Assembly: GCA_012744445.1 (NCBI GenBank)
Contig: JAAYBZ010000092.1
Location: forward strand, 1-40,532
DNA from: Myxococcales bacterium
GTDB taxonomy: Bacteria > Myxococcota_A > Polyangia > Polyangiales > Houyiibacteriaceae
DNA: 40,532 bases
Direction: 5' to 3'
Numbering within the stretch: position 1 is the stretch's first letter; each line of letters starts with the position of its first letter. The notes beneath the pieces were generated by a model. It ran no database searches. It had not been told where the DNA came from and saw only the letters and a list, made by a program, of their open reading frames with translations. A program made the position numbers and the translations under genes. This document shows, one piece after another, positions 15,360 through 25,573 of the stretch.

Positions 15360-16247
15360 TCAGCGCGTGACGGGACGGAGCTCGTGGAGGTCGGAGTGCG
15401 CGGGCACCGCCTGGATGAGCGCGCGGAGCCAATCCGCGCTCACGCCGAGGGCCTCGGCGCGCCGCGGGAGCTCGGGGACCCAGCTCGCGGTGAGCGGATA
15501 GCGGTGGGCGCTCCGGTGGATCGCGACGAGCTCGAGCCCGAGCCCGGGGAGCGCCTCGATCACGTCGCCGTGCTCGGGGTTCCAGTCGGGGTGGTCGGCG
15601 TAGAAGAGGCGTGACGCGGGCGAGGGCGCGAGGCATCGCGCGGCGAAGGCGAGGAAGGCGATGGCCTCGTCGTAGGATCGCGGAGGATCGGTGACGACCA
15701 CGTCGAAGGCGTCGAGGAAGGACGCGGGTGGCTCGTCTTCGTGGACGTCCACGCGGCGCGTCTCGAGCGCGTGCCCCATCGCGCGGGCCTCGCGGGAGAG
15801 GAATTCGAGCAAGCCCTCGTCGATGTCCACGGCCACGACGCGCGCGCGCACCCCGCGGACGAGGAGCGCGAGCGAGAGCGCGTCGTCGTCGCCGACGGCG
15901 AGGCACGCGCGCCCCTCGCCGAGCGCCGAGGCGACGATCCCGGCGCGCCGGAGCGAGGAGTCGAGATCGATGAAGAGCTGGGCGTGATCGACGCTCTCGG
16001 CGGGGCGGCGCGAGAGGTGCGCCTCGAGGGGCGCGCGGAGCGCGGCGGGCGCTTCGGCGGGCGCGAAGTCGAGCTCGTGCCGCGCCATGCGGAGCAAGAA
16101 GTCGAGGAGCGTCCGGGGATCGTCCTCGTCGACCTCACTCAAATCGCCGAGCGCCTCGAGGCGACGCGCGATCTCGGCGAGGAGCGCCTCCTTGGAGGCG
16201 TCGTCGCGATCGAGGAGGAGGCGCGAGAGCGTGGGCGCCGCGCTCAT
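15360..16247 (-). CDS. BpsA-like (branched-chain polyamine synthase / DUF43) family protein
   Basis: A 295-residue protein with a Rossmann-like methyltransferase/spermidine-synthase fold. Diagnostic elements are GDDD at 119-122, VAVDIDEGLLEFL (138-150, the cofactor-contacting strand and acidic loop) and TDPPRSYDEAI (186-196). The GDDD and DPP combination is typical of N4-bis(aminopropyl)spermidine synthase BpsA, described from thermophiles, in which GDDD is the active-site motif. The N-terminal 100 residues are helical, as in BpsA. The activity is inferred: it may aminopropylate a polyamine or be a generic SAM enzyme. The start overlaps the DoxX stop (ATGA). Confidence 0.65.
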   Translation of the reverse strand: MSAAPTLSRLLLDRDDASKEALLAEIARRLEALGDLSEVDEDDPRTLLDFLLRMARHELDFAPAEAPAALRAPLEAHLSRRPAESVDHAQLFIDLDSSLRRAGIVASALGEGRACLAVGDDDALSLALLVRGVRARVVAVDIDEGLLEFLSREARAMGHALETRRVDVHEDEPPASFLDAFDVVVTDPPRSYDEAIAFLAFAARCLAPSPASRLFYADHPDWNPEHGDVIEALPGLGLELVAIHRSAHRYPLTASWVPELPRRAEALGVSADWLRALIQAVPAHSDLHELRPVTR

Positions 16248-16660
16248 CCGCGAAGCCCGCGGATGCGGCTCCCGAGCGTGTAGCGATCGGGCCCGAGGAG
16301 CGCGACGCCGAGCGAGCCGAGGAGGAAGAGCATCGGGAGCTCGACCGCCCAGGCGCCGCTCTGCGGATTGAGCGCGAAGAGCTCGGCCCGGTGCGCGAGG
16401 GCGAGGGCGAAGACCATGTTGCCGGCCATCGTGAGCGCCGCGAGCCGGGAGTAGATCCCGAGGATGAGCATCACCGGCGCGACCACCTCGCCGAGGTACA
16501 CGCCGTAGCCGATGAAGGTGGGCAGCCCGTTGCTCGAGAGCATGCCCATGATGCCGTCGATCCCGTGCCGCAGCTTCGAGATGCCGTGGAGGAGGAGGTT
16601 CACTCCGAGGGTGAGGCGGAGGAGCGCCGTCCCTGCGTCGACGTATCGCTTGCCGTGCAT
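16244..16660 (-). CDS. DoxX-family membrane protein
   Basis: A 138-residue protein with four predicted transmembrane segments. The first helix carries LLRLTLGVNLLLHGISKL, the second MLSSNGLP... GYGVYLGEVVAPVMLILG, and the third LAALTMAGNMVFALALAH; this is the DoxX/SURF4-like fold. Members include subunits of thiosulfate:quinone oxidoreductase and MbtA/SseA-linked complexes, but most lack known function. ATG at 16660 is selected because it starts directly before the first helix; upstream in-frame sequence is low-complexity. It overlaps the BpsA-like gene by 4 bases and lies 25 bases after the dikinase gene. Confidence 0.85.
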   Translation of the reverse strand: MHGKRYVDAGTALLRLTLGVNLLLHGISKLRHGIDGIMGMLSSNGLPTFIGYGVYLGEVVAPVMLILGIYSRLAALTMAGNMVFALALAHRAELFALNPQSGAWAVELPMLFLLGSLGVALLGPDRYTLGSRIRGLRG

Positions 16661-16685
16661 GCGCCCAACATAGCGCGTGGATCGC

Positions 16686-19049
16686 TCATGCGGGGATCCG
16701 CCGGAGGAGGCCGCGCGTCCCGTCGAGGAGGACGCGGTCACCGGTCTGGAATCGCCGCGTGGCGTCGCCGAAGCCGACCGCCGCCGGGATGCCGTATTCG
16801 CGGGCGACGACCGCGCCGTGGCTCACGGCCGAGCCGACCTCGGTGGCGAGCCCGCCGATGACCGCGAAATAAGGCGTCCACCCCACGTCGGTGATGGGGG
16901 TGATGAGGATGTCGCCCGGCTCCACGCCCGCGGCCTCGGCGAGCGTGCGCGCCACGAAGGCGCGGCCCTCGACGACGCCCGGCGAGACGGGTCTGCCGAG
17001 CGCCTCGCCCTCGCCCACGTGGACGACGCGCGGCAGCGGCTCGGTGACGCCGCGCCACACGACGGGGAACTCGCAGCTCATGCGGTACTCGTGGCCGAGA
17101 CGCCGGGTCTCGGCGCGCGCGACGTCTTCCTCGCGCGGGTCGCGGCAGAAGGCGCCGAGCTCTTCGTGGGTGAAGAAGTAGACGAGGTCGTCGTCCGGCA
17201 GGAGACCGCGATGCACGAGGAGCTCGGCGAGGTCGCGGTAGGCGTCGCGGAACTTGGCCGTGATCTCGATGAGGAGCGACTTGGTGCGCTCGCGCGATCG
17301 CACGGCCGCGTGGGCGAGCTTCACGAGCGGGCGGAGCGTGCGCGGCGCGGGCGCGTTCGTCGTCCTCTCCCGTGGAGGATGGGGGCTGCGGACCGCGGCC
17401 CGCAGGCTCGCGAGGAGCGGCGTGGGATCGCGGCGCCATTCCGTCTGGCGGAGCTCGGCCTCGCGGACGGCGCGGTGGCCGTGGCGGCGGAGGTACTCGC
17501 GGAAGGCGCGGCCCATCTCCCCGCTCGCGTCGGAGCGGAGGTAGGCGAGGGCCTCGTCGTCGGGGCGCGCGAGGCGCTCGAGGTCCTCGGGGCGGGCGAG
17601 CCGCGCGATGCGCGTGATGCCCTCGGCGATGTCGGCGCTCTCGACCCCCGTCGCGCCCGAGAGGAGCGAGGCAACCGTCGCGTGATCCGCTTCGGTGGGC
17701 TGCTTGCCCCGGGCGACCACGCCGAGGAGGAAGGGCGCCATCGCGCCCGCTCCCGCCGACGAGAGGAGGTGCAGCTCGTAGGCGGTGAAGAGGGCCTCGA
17801 GGCCGCGATCGATCGCCTCGAAGGCTTCGCGCGGGCGATCCGAGCGAGGGATGCGGAAGGGGGCGACGAGGCGCTCCATCGCGGCGCGATGCGCGGGGAT
17901 CGTGGCGAGCGCGCGCACGTAGCGGGCCGTGCCGAGCAGGCGCACGGGCAAGGGGAGGGGGTCGATGCCGGAGAGCTCGGGCACCTCCGCGCCACAGATC
18001 GCGAAGGCCACGTCTTCGGGCGTCGAGCCGAGGATGTGCCTCGCCGTCTCGGCCATGCGGGAGAGGCTGAGGTGGAGGTGACCGTGGAGCGCGCCGACGA
18101 AGACGAAGCCCCGCTCGACCTCCTCGCGCGCGCCGAGGCGCACGTACATGCGCTGGAGGCCCTGATCGATCCCGCGCGCCGTGACCGAGAGCGTGAGCGG
18201 CGTGACGGCGCCGGGCATCATCTCGCCGATGTTGGCCCGCGTGACGATGCCCTCGGGATCGGGGACCACGTCGAGCTCGCGCGGATCGCTCGGCAGGCGC
18301 GTGATGGGGCGGGCCTGGAGGAAGTGGACCGCGCCCTCGCGATCGAGCGCCCACTCGAGATCGAGCGGCGCGCCGAAGGCCTCCGCGAGGCGGCGCGCCT
18401 CGTCGGCGAGCGAGCGGAGGACGGTCTCGTCGAGGCATGCGCCGTCTCCGCCGCGCTCGCGCTCGACGACGACGCCCGCCTCGTCGACGACGTGGTGATC
18501 GGGCGTGCGCTCCCCGCTCACGAGGGCGTCGCCGCGCCCGGCGACGGCGTCGATCACGAGCCGGTCACGGCGGCCGGAGATGGGGTCGACGGTGAAGATC
18601 ACGCCGGCGGCGCGCGCGTCGACCATGGACTGGACGATCACGCTCATCGCCGCGCGCCCCTCGCCCATGCGCGCGCGGTACGCCTCCACGCGCTCGAGCG
18701 AGGCGCTCGAGAGGCAGCGCGCGACGGCCGCCTCGAGCGCCTCGAGCCCTTCGACGTCGAGCACGCTCTCGAACTGCCCCGCGAAGCTCGAGCGCTCGCC
18801 GTCTTCGCCAACGGCCGAGGAGCGCACGGCCACACGGCCTCCGCCGAGCGCGCGGTAGTGCGCCCCCAGATCGGCGGGGAGCCAATCGGCCGTCGCGTCG
18901 ACGATGGCGAACGCAGGCGGCACGCGCGCGCCGCGTTCCATGAGCGCGAGGAGCCCCTCCGCCTTGCCGCCGAGGGAGAGGCCGCGCCGCTCGAGCCCTG
19001 GGGTGAGCGCGACGATCCGAGGCTCAGTCTTGGGGGACGGGGAAGCCAT
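16686..19049 (-). CDS. PEP-synthase-like dikinase of rifampin-phosphotransferase architecture
   Basis: A 787-residue protein. Residues about 15-300 form a PPDK_N ATP-grasp domain (LSLGGKAEGLLAL, VAVRSSAVGEDGERSSFAGQFES, and the closing DLEWALDREGAVHFLQARPI). About 300-690 is a helical middle domain. About 700-787 is the swivelling phosphohistidine domain with His744 in SHGAVVAREYGIPAAVG. The PEP/pyruvate-binding TIM barrel of PEP synthase and PPDK is missing, so the order matches rifampin phosphotransferase (ATP domain, substrate domain, His domain). The acceptor substrate is unknown; drug phosphorylation is possible but the middle domain is diverse in this family. ATG at 19049 overlaps the upstream gene by 26 bases and has no good Shine-Dalgarno, suggesting coupled translation. 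Confidence 0.82.
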   Translation of the reverse strand: MASPSPKTEPRIVALTPGLERRGLSLGGKAEGLLALMERGARVPPAFAIVDATADWLPADLGAHYRALGGGRVAVRSSAVGEDGERSSFAGQFESVLDVEGLEALEAAVARCLSSASLERVEAYRARMGEGRAAMSVIVQSMVDARAAGVIFTVDPISGRRDRLVIDAVAGRGDALVSGERTPDHHVVDEAGVVVERERGGDGACLDETVLRSLADEARRLAEAFGAPLDLEWALDREGAVHFLQARPITRLPSDPRELDVVPDPEGIVTRANIGEMMPGAVTPLTLSVTARGIDQGLQRMYVRLGAREEVERGFVFVGALHGHLHLSLSRMAETARHILGSTPEDVAFAICGAEVPELSGIDPLPLPVRLLGTARYVRALATIPAHRAAMERLVAPFRIPRSDRPREAFEAIDRGLEALFTAYELHLLSSAGAGAMAPFLLGVVARGKQPTEADHATVASLLSGATGVESADIAEGITRIARLARPEDLERLARPDDEALAYLRSDASGEMGRAFREYLRRHGHRAVREAELRQTEWRRDPTPLLASLRAAVRSPHPPRERTTNAPAPRTLRPLVKLAHAAVRSRERTKSLLIEITAKFRDAYRDLAELLVHRGLLPDDDLVYFFTHEELGAFCRDPREEDVARAETRRLGHEYRMSCEFPVVWRGVTEPLPRVVHVGEGEALGRPVSPGVVEGRAFVARTLAEAAGVEPGDILITPITDVGWTPYFAVIGGLATEVGSAVSHGAVVAREYGIPAAVGFGDATRRFQTGDRVLLDGTRGLLRRIPA

Positions 19050-20001
19050 GGGGGAAGCGGTTCGTCTCGAGGAAGCCGAAGAGGGGCGCGCCTCCGTCGT
19101 CGGGGACGAAGCGGACGAGGGTGCGCCGGTAGTCGCTCGGTTGGGGCGGCGAGAAGGCGTGGCTCGCGTCGATCCGCGCCTGCGAGAGCGGCTCGAGGGC
19201 GCCGCGGAGCTCACGCCCGGCGTCGTCGCGTACGCAGACCCGCCCGGCCACGCGCGAAGGCTCGATGGAGAGAGCGAACTCGGCTTCCTCCACGGTGCGC
19301 ATGGCGGAGCCCGCGAGGTAGCCCGTGTCGAAGAAGGTCTCCTCGTCGAATTGGACGCGCACCGCCATCGTCTGCCGCTCGGGGCCGGAGAGGGCGAGGA
19401 AGGTCCACTCGATGTTCCAGTCGCGCGGACCCCACGAATGATCGCGCTCGCCGAAGCCCTCGACGGCGCGGCTCGTGCCGTCGATCACGACCTCGCCCAC
19501 GACGCGCACGGGCTGCTCGAAGCGGTTCGTCTCGAAGTCGTCCGAGGTGTGCCCCTCGACGCCGCGATCCCCGATCGAGTGGCAAGGCCCGAGCGCCTCG
19601 AAGCGGAGATCGAAGGAAAAGGGGGCCTCTTCGCCGGCGCGCGGGCCGCTCACGAAGACCCCTCTCCCGCGGGCCATCGTGCGGCTGTCCACGAGCGGCG
19701 CGACGATCTCGCGGGCGAAGGTGAAGCCCGGGGCGTCGACGTCGAAGTCACGCGCGAGCTCGAGCGGGAGGAAGGGCGCCTCGTAGGCGAGCCATGCGCC
19801 GTCGAAGGCCAAGAAGCACCACGCCCAGACGCGGCCCTGTCCCGGCATGCGCCCGACGCGGACGTGGCCCGCGGTGCGTCCGTCGCGGCTCACGAAGTCG
19901 TAGAAGATCGACTCGTTCCAGGACTCGAGCTCGGGATCGTGCGGGTGGAGGCCTTCGTCGGCCGGGAGGATCCCGAAGGGGCTGTCGCCGGGGGCGGTCA
20001 T
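19024..20001 (-). CDS. AttH/CrtC-like (lipocalin-like) domain protein
   Basis: A 325-residue protein without signal peptide, rich in aromatic beta strands. The landmark motif is GFGERDHSWGPRDWN (about residues 183-197), preceded by a first half with VWAWCFLAFDGAWLAY and followed by a strand-rich half with TMAVRVQFDEETFFDTGYL. This pattern is shared with hypothetical proteins related to AttH and carotenoid hydratase CrtC, which form two-lobed lipocalin-like barrels and may bind hydrophobic ligands. I am unsure of the exact family name. Its 3' end overlaps the dikinase gene by 26 bases, so the two products probably act together. Function unknown. Confidence 0.65.
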   Translation of the reverse strand: MTAPGDSPFGILPADEGLHPHDPELESWNESIFYDFVSRDGRTAGHVRVGRMPGQGRVWAWCFLAFDGAWLAYEAPFLPLELARDFDVDAPGFTFAREIVAPLVDSRTMARGRGVFVSGPRAGEEAPFSFDLRFEALGPCHSIGDRGVEGHTSDDFETNRFEQPVRVVGEVVIDGTSRAVEGFGERDHSWGPRDWNIEWTFLALSGPERQTMAVRVQFDEETFFDTGYLAGSAMRTVEEAEFALSIEPSRVAGRVCVRDDAGRELRGALEPLSQARIDASHAFSPPQPSDYRRTLVRFVPDDGGAPLFGFLETNRFPHGFPVPQD

Positions 20002-20044
20002 CCAAGCGAGAGTGCCAGAGCTCTCGCTCGCGGGGCACCCCCGT

Positions 20045-20851
20045 TCACCCGAAGACGTCGGCGAGCATCTTGGCGCAGAGCATCAAGAGGACGAGGGCGA
20101 AGACGCGCTTGAGCGTGGCGACGGGGAGCTTGTGCGCGAGCCGGGCCCCGAGCGGCGCGGTGAACGAGCTCGTCACCGCGATGAGGACGAGCGCCGGGAC
20201 GTAGATGAAGCCGATCGAGAGCGGCGGCATGCCCTCGTGGCCGAGGCCGTTGAGGAGGTAGCCGAGCGTCCCCGCGAGCGCGATGGGGAAGCCGATGGCC
20301 GCCGAGGTCCCGATGGCGTGCTGCACCTTCACGTTGCAGTACGTCATGAAGGGGACGGAGAGCGAGCCGCCGCCGATGGCGACGAGCGAGGAGACGCCGC
20401 CGATCCCGAGGCCCACGCCGGTGAGCCCCAAGGTCCCCGGCAGCTCGCGCGAGGGCTTCGGCTTGAAGCCGACGAGCATCTGCACCGCCACGTACGTCAT
20501 GAAGACGGCGAAGAAGATCGCGAGGAAGGCGGTCTTCACCTGGGCGGCGAGGAAGGTGCCGAGGAAGGTGCCCACGAGGATCCCCGGGGTGATGCGCCGC
20601 ACGACGGGCCAGAGGACGGCGCCGTGGGCGTGGTGCGCGCGGAGGCTCGAGAGCGAGGTGATGACGATGGCCGCCATCGAGGTGCCGAGCGCGAGGTGGC
20701 CGACCTGATCCTTGGGCACGCCCTGCGAGAGGAAGATCGACGTGAGCATGGGGACCATGATCCCGCCCCCGCCTACCCCGAGCAGTCCGGCGAAGAATCC
20801 GACGGCGACTCCCAACAGGGGATAGGCGAGCCAATGGGGATCGAAGGTCAT
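20045..20851 (-). CDS. TauE/SafE-family sulfite/organosulfonate exporter-like permease
   Basis: A 268-residue polytopic membrane protein with about eight helices. Both internal repeats carry the family's glycine-rich signature: GVAVGFFAGLLGVGGGGIMVP (residues near 12-32) and GVGLGIGGVSSLVAIGGGSLSVP (near 145-170). TauE/SafE proteins move anionic sulfur compounds such as sulfite or sulfoacetate; the substrate here cannot be read. ATG at 20851 is chosen because the family N-terminus starts there; in-frame sequence upstream belongs to the gdhA promoter region. It is the first gene of the six-gene minus-strand run, divergent from gdhA. Confidence 0.88.
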   Translation of the reverse strand: MTFDPHWLAYPLLGVAVGFFAGLLGVGGGGIMVPMLTSIFLSQGVPKDQVGHLALGTSMAAIVITSLSSLRAHHAHGAVLWPVVRRITPGILVGTFLGTFLAAQVKTAFLAIFFAVFMTYVAVQMLVGFKPKPSRELPGTLGLTGVGLGIGGVSSLVAIGGGSLSVPFMTYCNVKVQHAIGTSAAIGFPIALAGTLGYLLNGLGHEGMPPLSIGFIYVPALVLIAVTSSFTAPLGARLAHKLPVATLKRVFALVLLMLCAKMLADVFG

Positions 20852-20921
20852 CGCGCGAGTATGGCGCGAACCATTCGGGTGGTCCCGTGTGCGGGGGGGG
20901 CCGAGATAAACCGGACGCCGT

Positions 20922-22362
<1,441 letters not shown>

Positions 22363-22398
22363 CGCTCCCTCGCCCGCCCCTCGTCGAGGCGCCGTCGC

Positions 22399-25074
22399 TC
22401 AGAGGTGGTCGAGCATCGACCACGGATCGAGCGCGAGCGCCTCGACGGGATCGAAGGGCAGGCTCCGCCCGCTCGACGCCTCGGCCGGACAGAACGGGAT
22501 GCCCACCGGCAGCGGCACGTCCGCGAGGCTCGAGACCCCGGGCGCGGTCCAGCCGTCCCCGCCCACGTCCAGGAAGACGGGGTTCACGAAGCCGAAGGCG
22601 CGCTTGCCCGGCGTGACGACGTTCATCGTGGTGTCGCTGTAGGCGAAGACCACGACGAAGGCGTCGCGCTCGACGGGGATGGTGACGATCTCGTCGAAGT
22701 CGAGGGTGTCACCGGGCTCCGTGAGCTCGCGCAGGTCGATGCGCTCCACCTCGTGGCCGTTCACGAAGACGATGAGCTCGTCGGCCTTCGTCCACTCCGT
22801 GGAGCGGATGCGGATGGGGAGCTCGAACGAGCCGGCGTCCGCGGGCAGATCGACGACGTCGCCCGGGAGGAGCTCGTCGCCGAAGTCCACGATGAGGCCG
22901 CCCGAGACCGACACGCGACCTTCGCGGAGGCCCTTCACGAGCGTGTCGTCGGTGAGCGGCTCGCCTTGGAGGTGCACATAGTTCCGCGGCCAGCCCGAGG
23001 GCGCGCCGAGCGCGTGGGTGTCGGAGTTGCCCACGCCCGTGATGTGGATGCCGCGGCGATGGAAGGAGAACCAATCGCGGAGGAGGGCGCACACGGCCTT
23101 CGGCGCGTTGAAGATCTCCATCGACTCGAATTGCTCGGGCATGTCGGCGTGGTTGCGCTGCGCCTGACCCGTCACCGGATCCAACTTGACCCAGTCGAAG
23201 AGCGATGAGGTCTCGGAGCGCGCGTGGTTGATCTGCGTGATCTGCGCGCCTTGGTCGCGGGCCTCGGCGAGGAGCTCGTTCGTGTTCCGCTGACGTGTGC
23301 TGCGGAGCCCTTCGCGCACGGCGAGCGCGGGCGCGCCCGACGCGTGGCCGTGGGTGTAGGACACGGGGAAGATGTTGATGTGGCCGCGGACGGGCGAGAT
23401 CTCCGCGCCCTGGAAGAGGTGGATGGCCTCGGCGAGGCCCATCTCCTCGAGCACGCGCGGGTAGTCCTCGACGATGTCGTGATCGGTGGGCGCGAAGAAG
23501 TCGAGGCCGGCGGCGAGGTTGGCGAGGACCCGCGCCTCGCTCGGCACGGTGCTGTCGGCGCTCCGCATCGCGTGCTGGTGCATGTCGCCTGCGGCCCACC
23601 CGCTCGTGTCCACGAGCCTGGAGAGCGCGCCGTCGACCGTCGCGCTCGACTGGAGATCGGCGACCGGATGCTCCTCGTAGGTGTAGGTCTCCGCGTGGCT
23701 GAGCCGGAGGGTGCCGGAGAAGCCGCGCGGGAGGAGGAGGGGTTCCGTCGCGCGCTGGAAGGCGATGAAGCTCGGTGTCCCGATGACTTCGACGCGGCAG
23801 GCCGGCGCGGGCTCCGCCGCTCCGTCGAGGAAGCAACGCGCCGTCACCGGGACGACGTCGGGCGCCGGGAAGACCACGGGCGACCCGCTCGGGACGGTGA
23901 AGTCGAAGGCGAGCGACACGCCCTGCGGGGCGTCGATCAGCTCGGCGTGGAGCTCACCCGGTGGGAGATCGAGCGCCGTCGTCTCGGGATCGACGCGGAC
24001 GATGTCCACGGCCGTGCCGTCGGCTCGCGAGATGGCCCAACGCCCGCCCGTGAAGCCCGTGGGGAAGGTGCTCTCCACCGCCACCGTCACGCGCTCCTCG
24101 GTCGGGAAGAGCGCGCCGAAGCGCTTGCGGAGCGAGGCGGTGGTGCCATCGCCGACGGTGACGTAGCGGCGCGAGGCGGCCTCGTATTCCGAGCCGAGCT
24201 TTCCGCGGAGCGAGACGACGGCGAAGATCGAGTCGGAGAGGAGGCTCGGATCGAGCGGCGGGGTGGTGAGCGCGCCGCCGACGAGGCCGTACGAGCGCGT
24301 CTGGCCGACGAAGGCGACAGCGTCCATCTCCGCGTTCGCACCCGGCGAGCCGACGCCCTTGGGCCAGGTGTAGATGACGTTGAGGTCGCCGGGGAAGGCG
24401 AGGTCGCCGAGCAGGAGGTTCGGCGCGCGCTGCCCCTCGAGGTTCACCCACGTCACGATCTCCAGGTACTCGGCGTCGGGCGCGAGGCGGAATTCGGTCT
24501 CGACGCGGACGAGGATGGGCGGCGTGAGCTGGATGGAGCCGAGGCTGCCGACGAGGAGCTTGAGCGGGAGGTCGACGCCCGTGGCGCGCAGGATGGCCGG
24601 GCCGCCGTCCGAGCCGTCGCGGAGGATCGCGAGCTCGTCCGTCGAGGCCTCGAGGAGCCCGAGACCGGGGCCGATGAAGTCGAGCGTGTCCCCGGTGGGA
24701 TCGTCGGTGGGGACGAGGTCGACGATGCGCCCGGCCGTGAACTGCATCTGATCGGCGGGCGCGCCGTCGGTGATGCAGGCGGTGATGTGCGGGTTCTGGA
24801 GGATGAAGTCGCCCGGGCGACAGCGAGCCTCGGGGCCCGTGATGATGGGCTCACCGCCGCGGAAGCGCCCGACGCGCGCGCCGCTCGAGAAGGGCGTCGA
24901 GGGATCGACGCCGTCGGTCCCCGCGCCGGGGCCGGCTTCGCTCCGCTCGATCGGCAGGAACTCGTCCCCCTCGACGACCGATGCGTCTTCTTGGGGGGGG
25001 TTGTCCTTGGCGTCGTCTCCGCAAGCCGCGAGAGCCAGGAGCGCGATGGCTGATAGCGCGAGTGTCCGTTTCAT
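22399..25074 (-). CDS. CehA/McbA-family PHP-domain metallohydrolase, lipoprotein
   Basis: An 891-residue protein with a clear lipoprotein signal (MKRTLALSAIALLALAAC, Cys18). Residues 20-450 are beta-rich and unfamiliar. The PHP-type metallohydrolase core follows: GDMHQH with His499 and His501, then PTDHD at 529-533 with His532, then EISPVRGHINIFPV and GNSDTHALGAP, which supply further metal ligands. This is the CehA/McbA group, named for carbaryl and similar ester hydrolases, but most members act on unknown phosphoesters or esters. It is likely anchored to the outer membrane on the periplasmic or outer face. A run of eight G lies at 24993-25000 near the N-terminus (see findings). A small membrane protein gene lies 36 bases upstream on the same strand. 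Confidence 0.85.
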   Translation of the reverse strand: MKRTLALSAIALLALAACGDDAKDNPPQEDASVVEGDEFLPIERSEAGPGAGTDGVDPSTPFSSGARVGRFRGGEPIITGPEARCRPGDFILQNPHITACITDGAPADQMQFTAGRIVDLVPTDDPTGDTLDFIGPGLGLLEASTDELAILRDGSDGGPAILRATGVDLPLKLLVGSLGSIQLTPPILVRVETEFRLAPDAEYLEIVTWVNLEGQRAPNLLLGDLAFPGDLNVIYTWPKGVGSPGANAEMDAVAFVGQTRSYGLVGGALTTPPLDPSLLSDSIFAVVSLRGKLGSEYEAASRRYVTVGDGTTASLRKRFGALFPTEERVTVAVESTFPTGFTGGRWAISRADGTAVDIVRVDPETTALDLPPGELHAELIDAPQGVSLAFDFTVPSGSPVVFPAPDVVPVTARCFLDGAAEPAPACRVEVIGTPSFIAFQRATEPLLLPRGFSGTLRLSHAETYTYEEHPVADLQSSATVDGALSRLVDTSGWAAGDMHQHAMRSADSTVPSEARVLANLAAGLDFFAPTDHDIVEDYPRVLEEMGLAEAIHLFQGAEISPVRGHINIFPVSYTHGHASGAPALAVREGLRSTRQRNTNELLAEARDQGAQITQINHARSETSSLFDWVKLDPVTGQAQRNHADMPEQFESMEIFNAPKAVCALLRDWFSFHRRGIHITGVGNSDTHALGAPSGWPRNYVHLQGEPLTDDTLVKGLREGRVSVSGGLIVDFGDELLPGDVVDLPADAGSFELPIRIRSTEWTKADELIVFVNGHEVERIDLRELTEPGDTLDFDEIVTIPVERDAFVVVFAYSDTTMNVVTPGKRAFGFVNPVFLDVGGDGWTAPGVSSLADVPLPVGIPFCPAEASSGRSLPFDPVEALALDPWSMLDHL

Positions 25075-25110
25075 GGGGCGGAGGATACCCGCATTCCGCC
25101 CCGAGATGCG

Positions 25111-25434
25111 CTAGTTGGACGCGCTGGACGGCGCTGCCCCCGCCGCGGCGACCTCGGCGTCGTGCTTGGCCACGGCCTGCTCGAGCTCGGCGATGGTCTG
25201 TCCGTTCTCGAAGCGCCGGACACCGACGAGGTAGGCCGCGGTGCCGATGAGGCAGGGGACGAAGAGCACCGTCGAGAGGGCGCCCGTGATGCCCCAGAGG
25301 AAATAGGCCGGGACGACGAAGAGGAGGGCCCAGGCGAGGCGTGGGATGCGAGCCCAGTCGCGCTCGAGACGCGCGCGTTGGGCCTTGAGACGCTCGATTT
25401 GGGCGAGGGTGAGCTCGCGTCGGCGGGGATCCAT
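25111..25434 (-). CDS. Small two-helix membrane protein, unknown function
   Basis: A 107-residue protein with a charged helical N-terminus (LTLAQIERLKAQRARLERDW), two adjacent hydrophobic segments (about residues 33-48 and 50-70, LAWALLFVVPAYFLWG and LSTVLFVPCLIGTAAYLVG) and a second helix (about 78-95) that is probably coiled coil, ending in an Ala/Ser tail. No known domain is recognised. ATG at 25434 is the natural start because upstream in-frame sequence is lower quality and lies in the divergent promoter region. It lies 36 bases upstream of the CehA-like gene and may be cotranscribed with it. Confidence 0.7.
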   Translation of the reverse strand: MDPRRRELTLAQIERLKAQRARLERDWARIPRLAWALLFVVPAYFLWGITGALSTVLFVPCLIGTAAYLVGVRRFENGQTIAELEQAVAKHDAEVAAAGAAPSSASN

Positions 25435-25573
25435 GGCGGACGAGTTATGGGCTCGTCGCGCGGCGTTGGCTAGCCGACCAAGGGGCTCGAAATGCGGAAT
25501 TGGGAGCCCAATCCCGAGAAAAACCTCTCGAAACGTGGGTAGGCCTACGCCTATCCTCGGACGGACGTCGACC
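25435..25573. promoter_or_regulatory. Divergent intergenic region with palindromes
   Basis: This 139-base gap separates the minus-strand membrane protein from the Lon-like/TPR gene. It contains ATTGGG-AG-CCCAAT (25499-25512), the 10-base palindrome GTAGGCCTAC (25539-25548) and GGCTAGCC near 25470. TATCCT at 25552-25557 is a possible -10 for the plus-strand gene, with only a weak -35 (CGAAAC at 25529-25534). Promoter calls here are tentative. Confidence 0.35.

Noticed and set aside
16686..19049. Phosphoenolpyruvate synthase (ppsA)
   Set aside because: The C-terminal PEP/pyruvate-binding barrel is absent and the phosphohistidine domain is at the very C-terminus.
16677..19724. A 1015-codon plus-strand open frame opposite the dikinase
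   Set aside because: Antisense to the ATP-grasp and phosphohistidine domains, with no recognisable domain of its own.
22363..22398. Possible terminator between gdhA and the CehA-like gene (CCTCG/CGAGG)
   Set aside because: The arms leave a one-base loop and no U-run follows, so a Rho-independent terminator is not supported.
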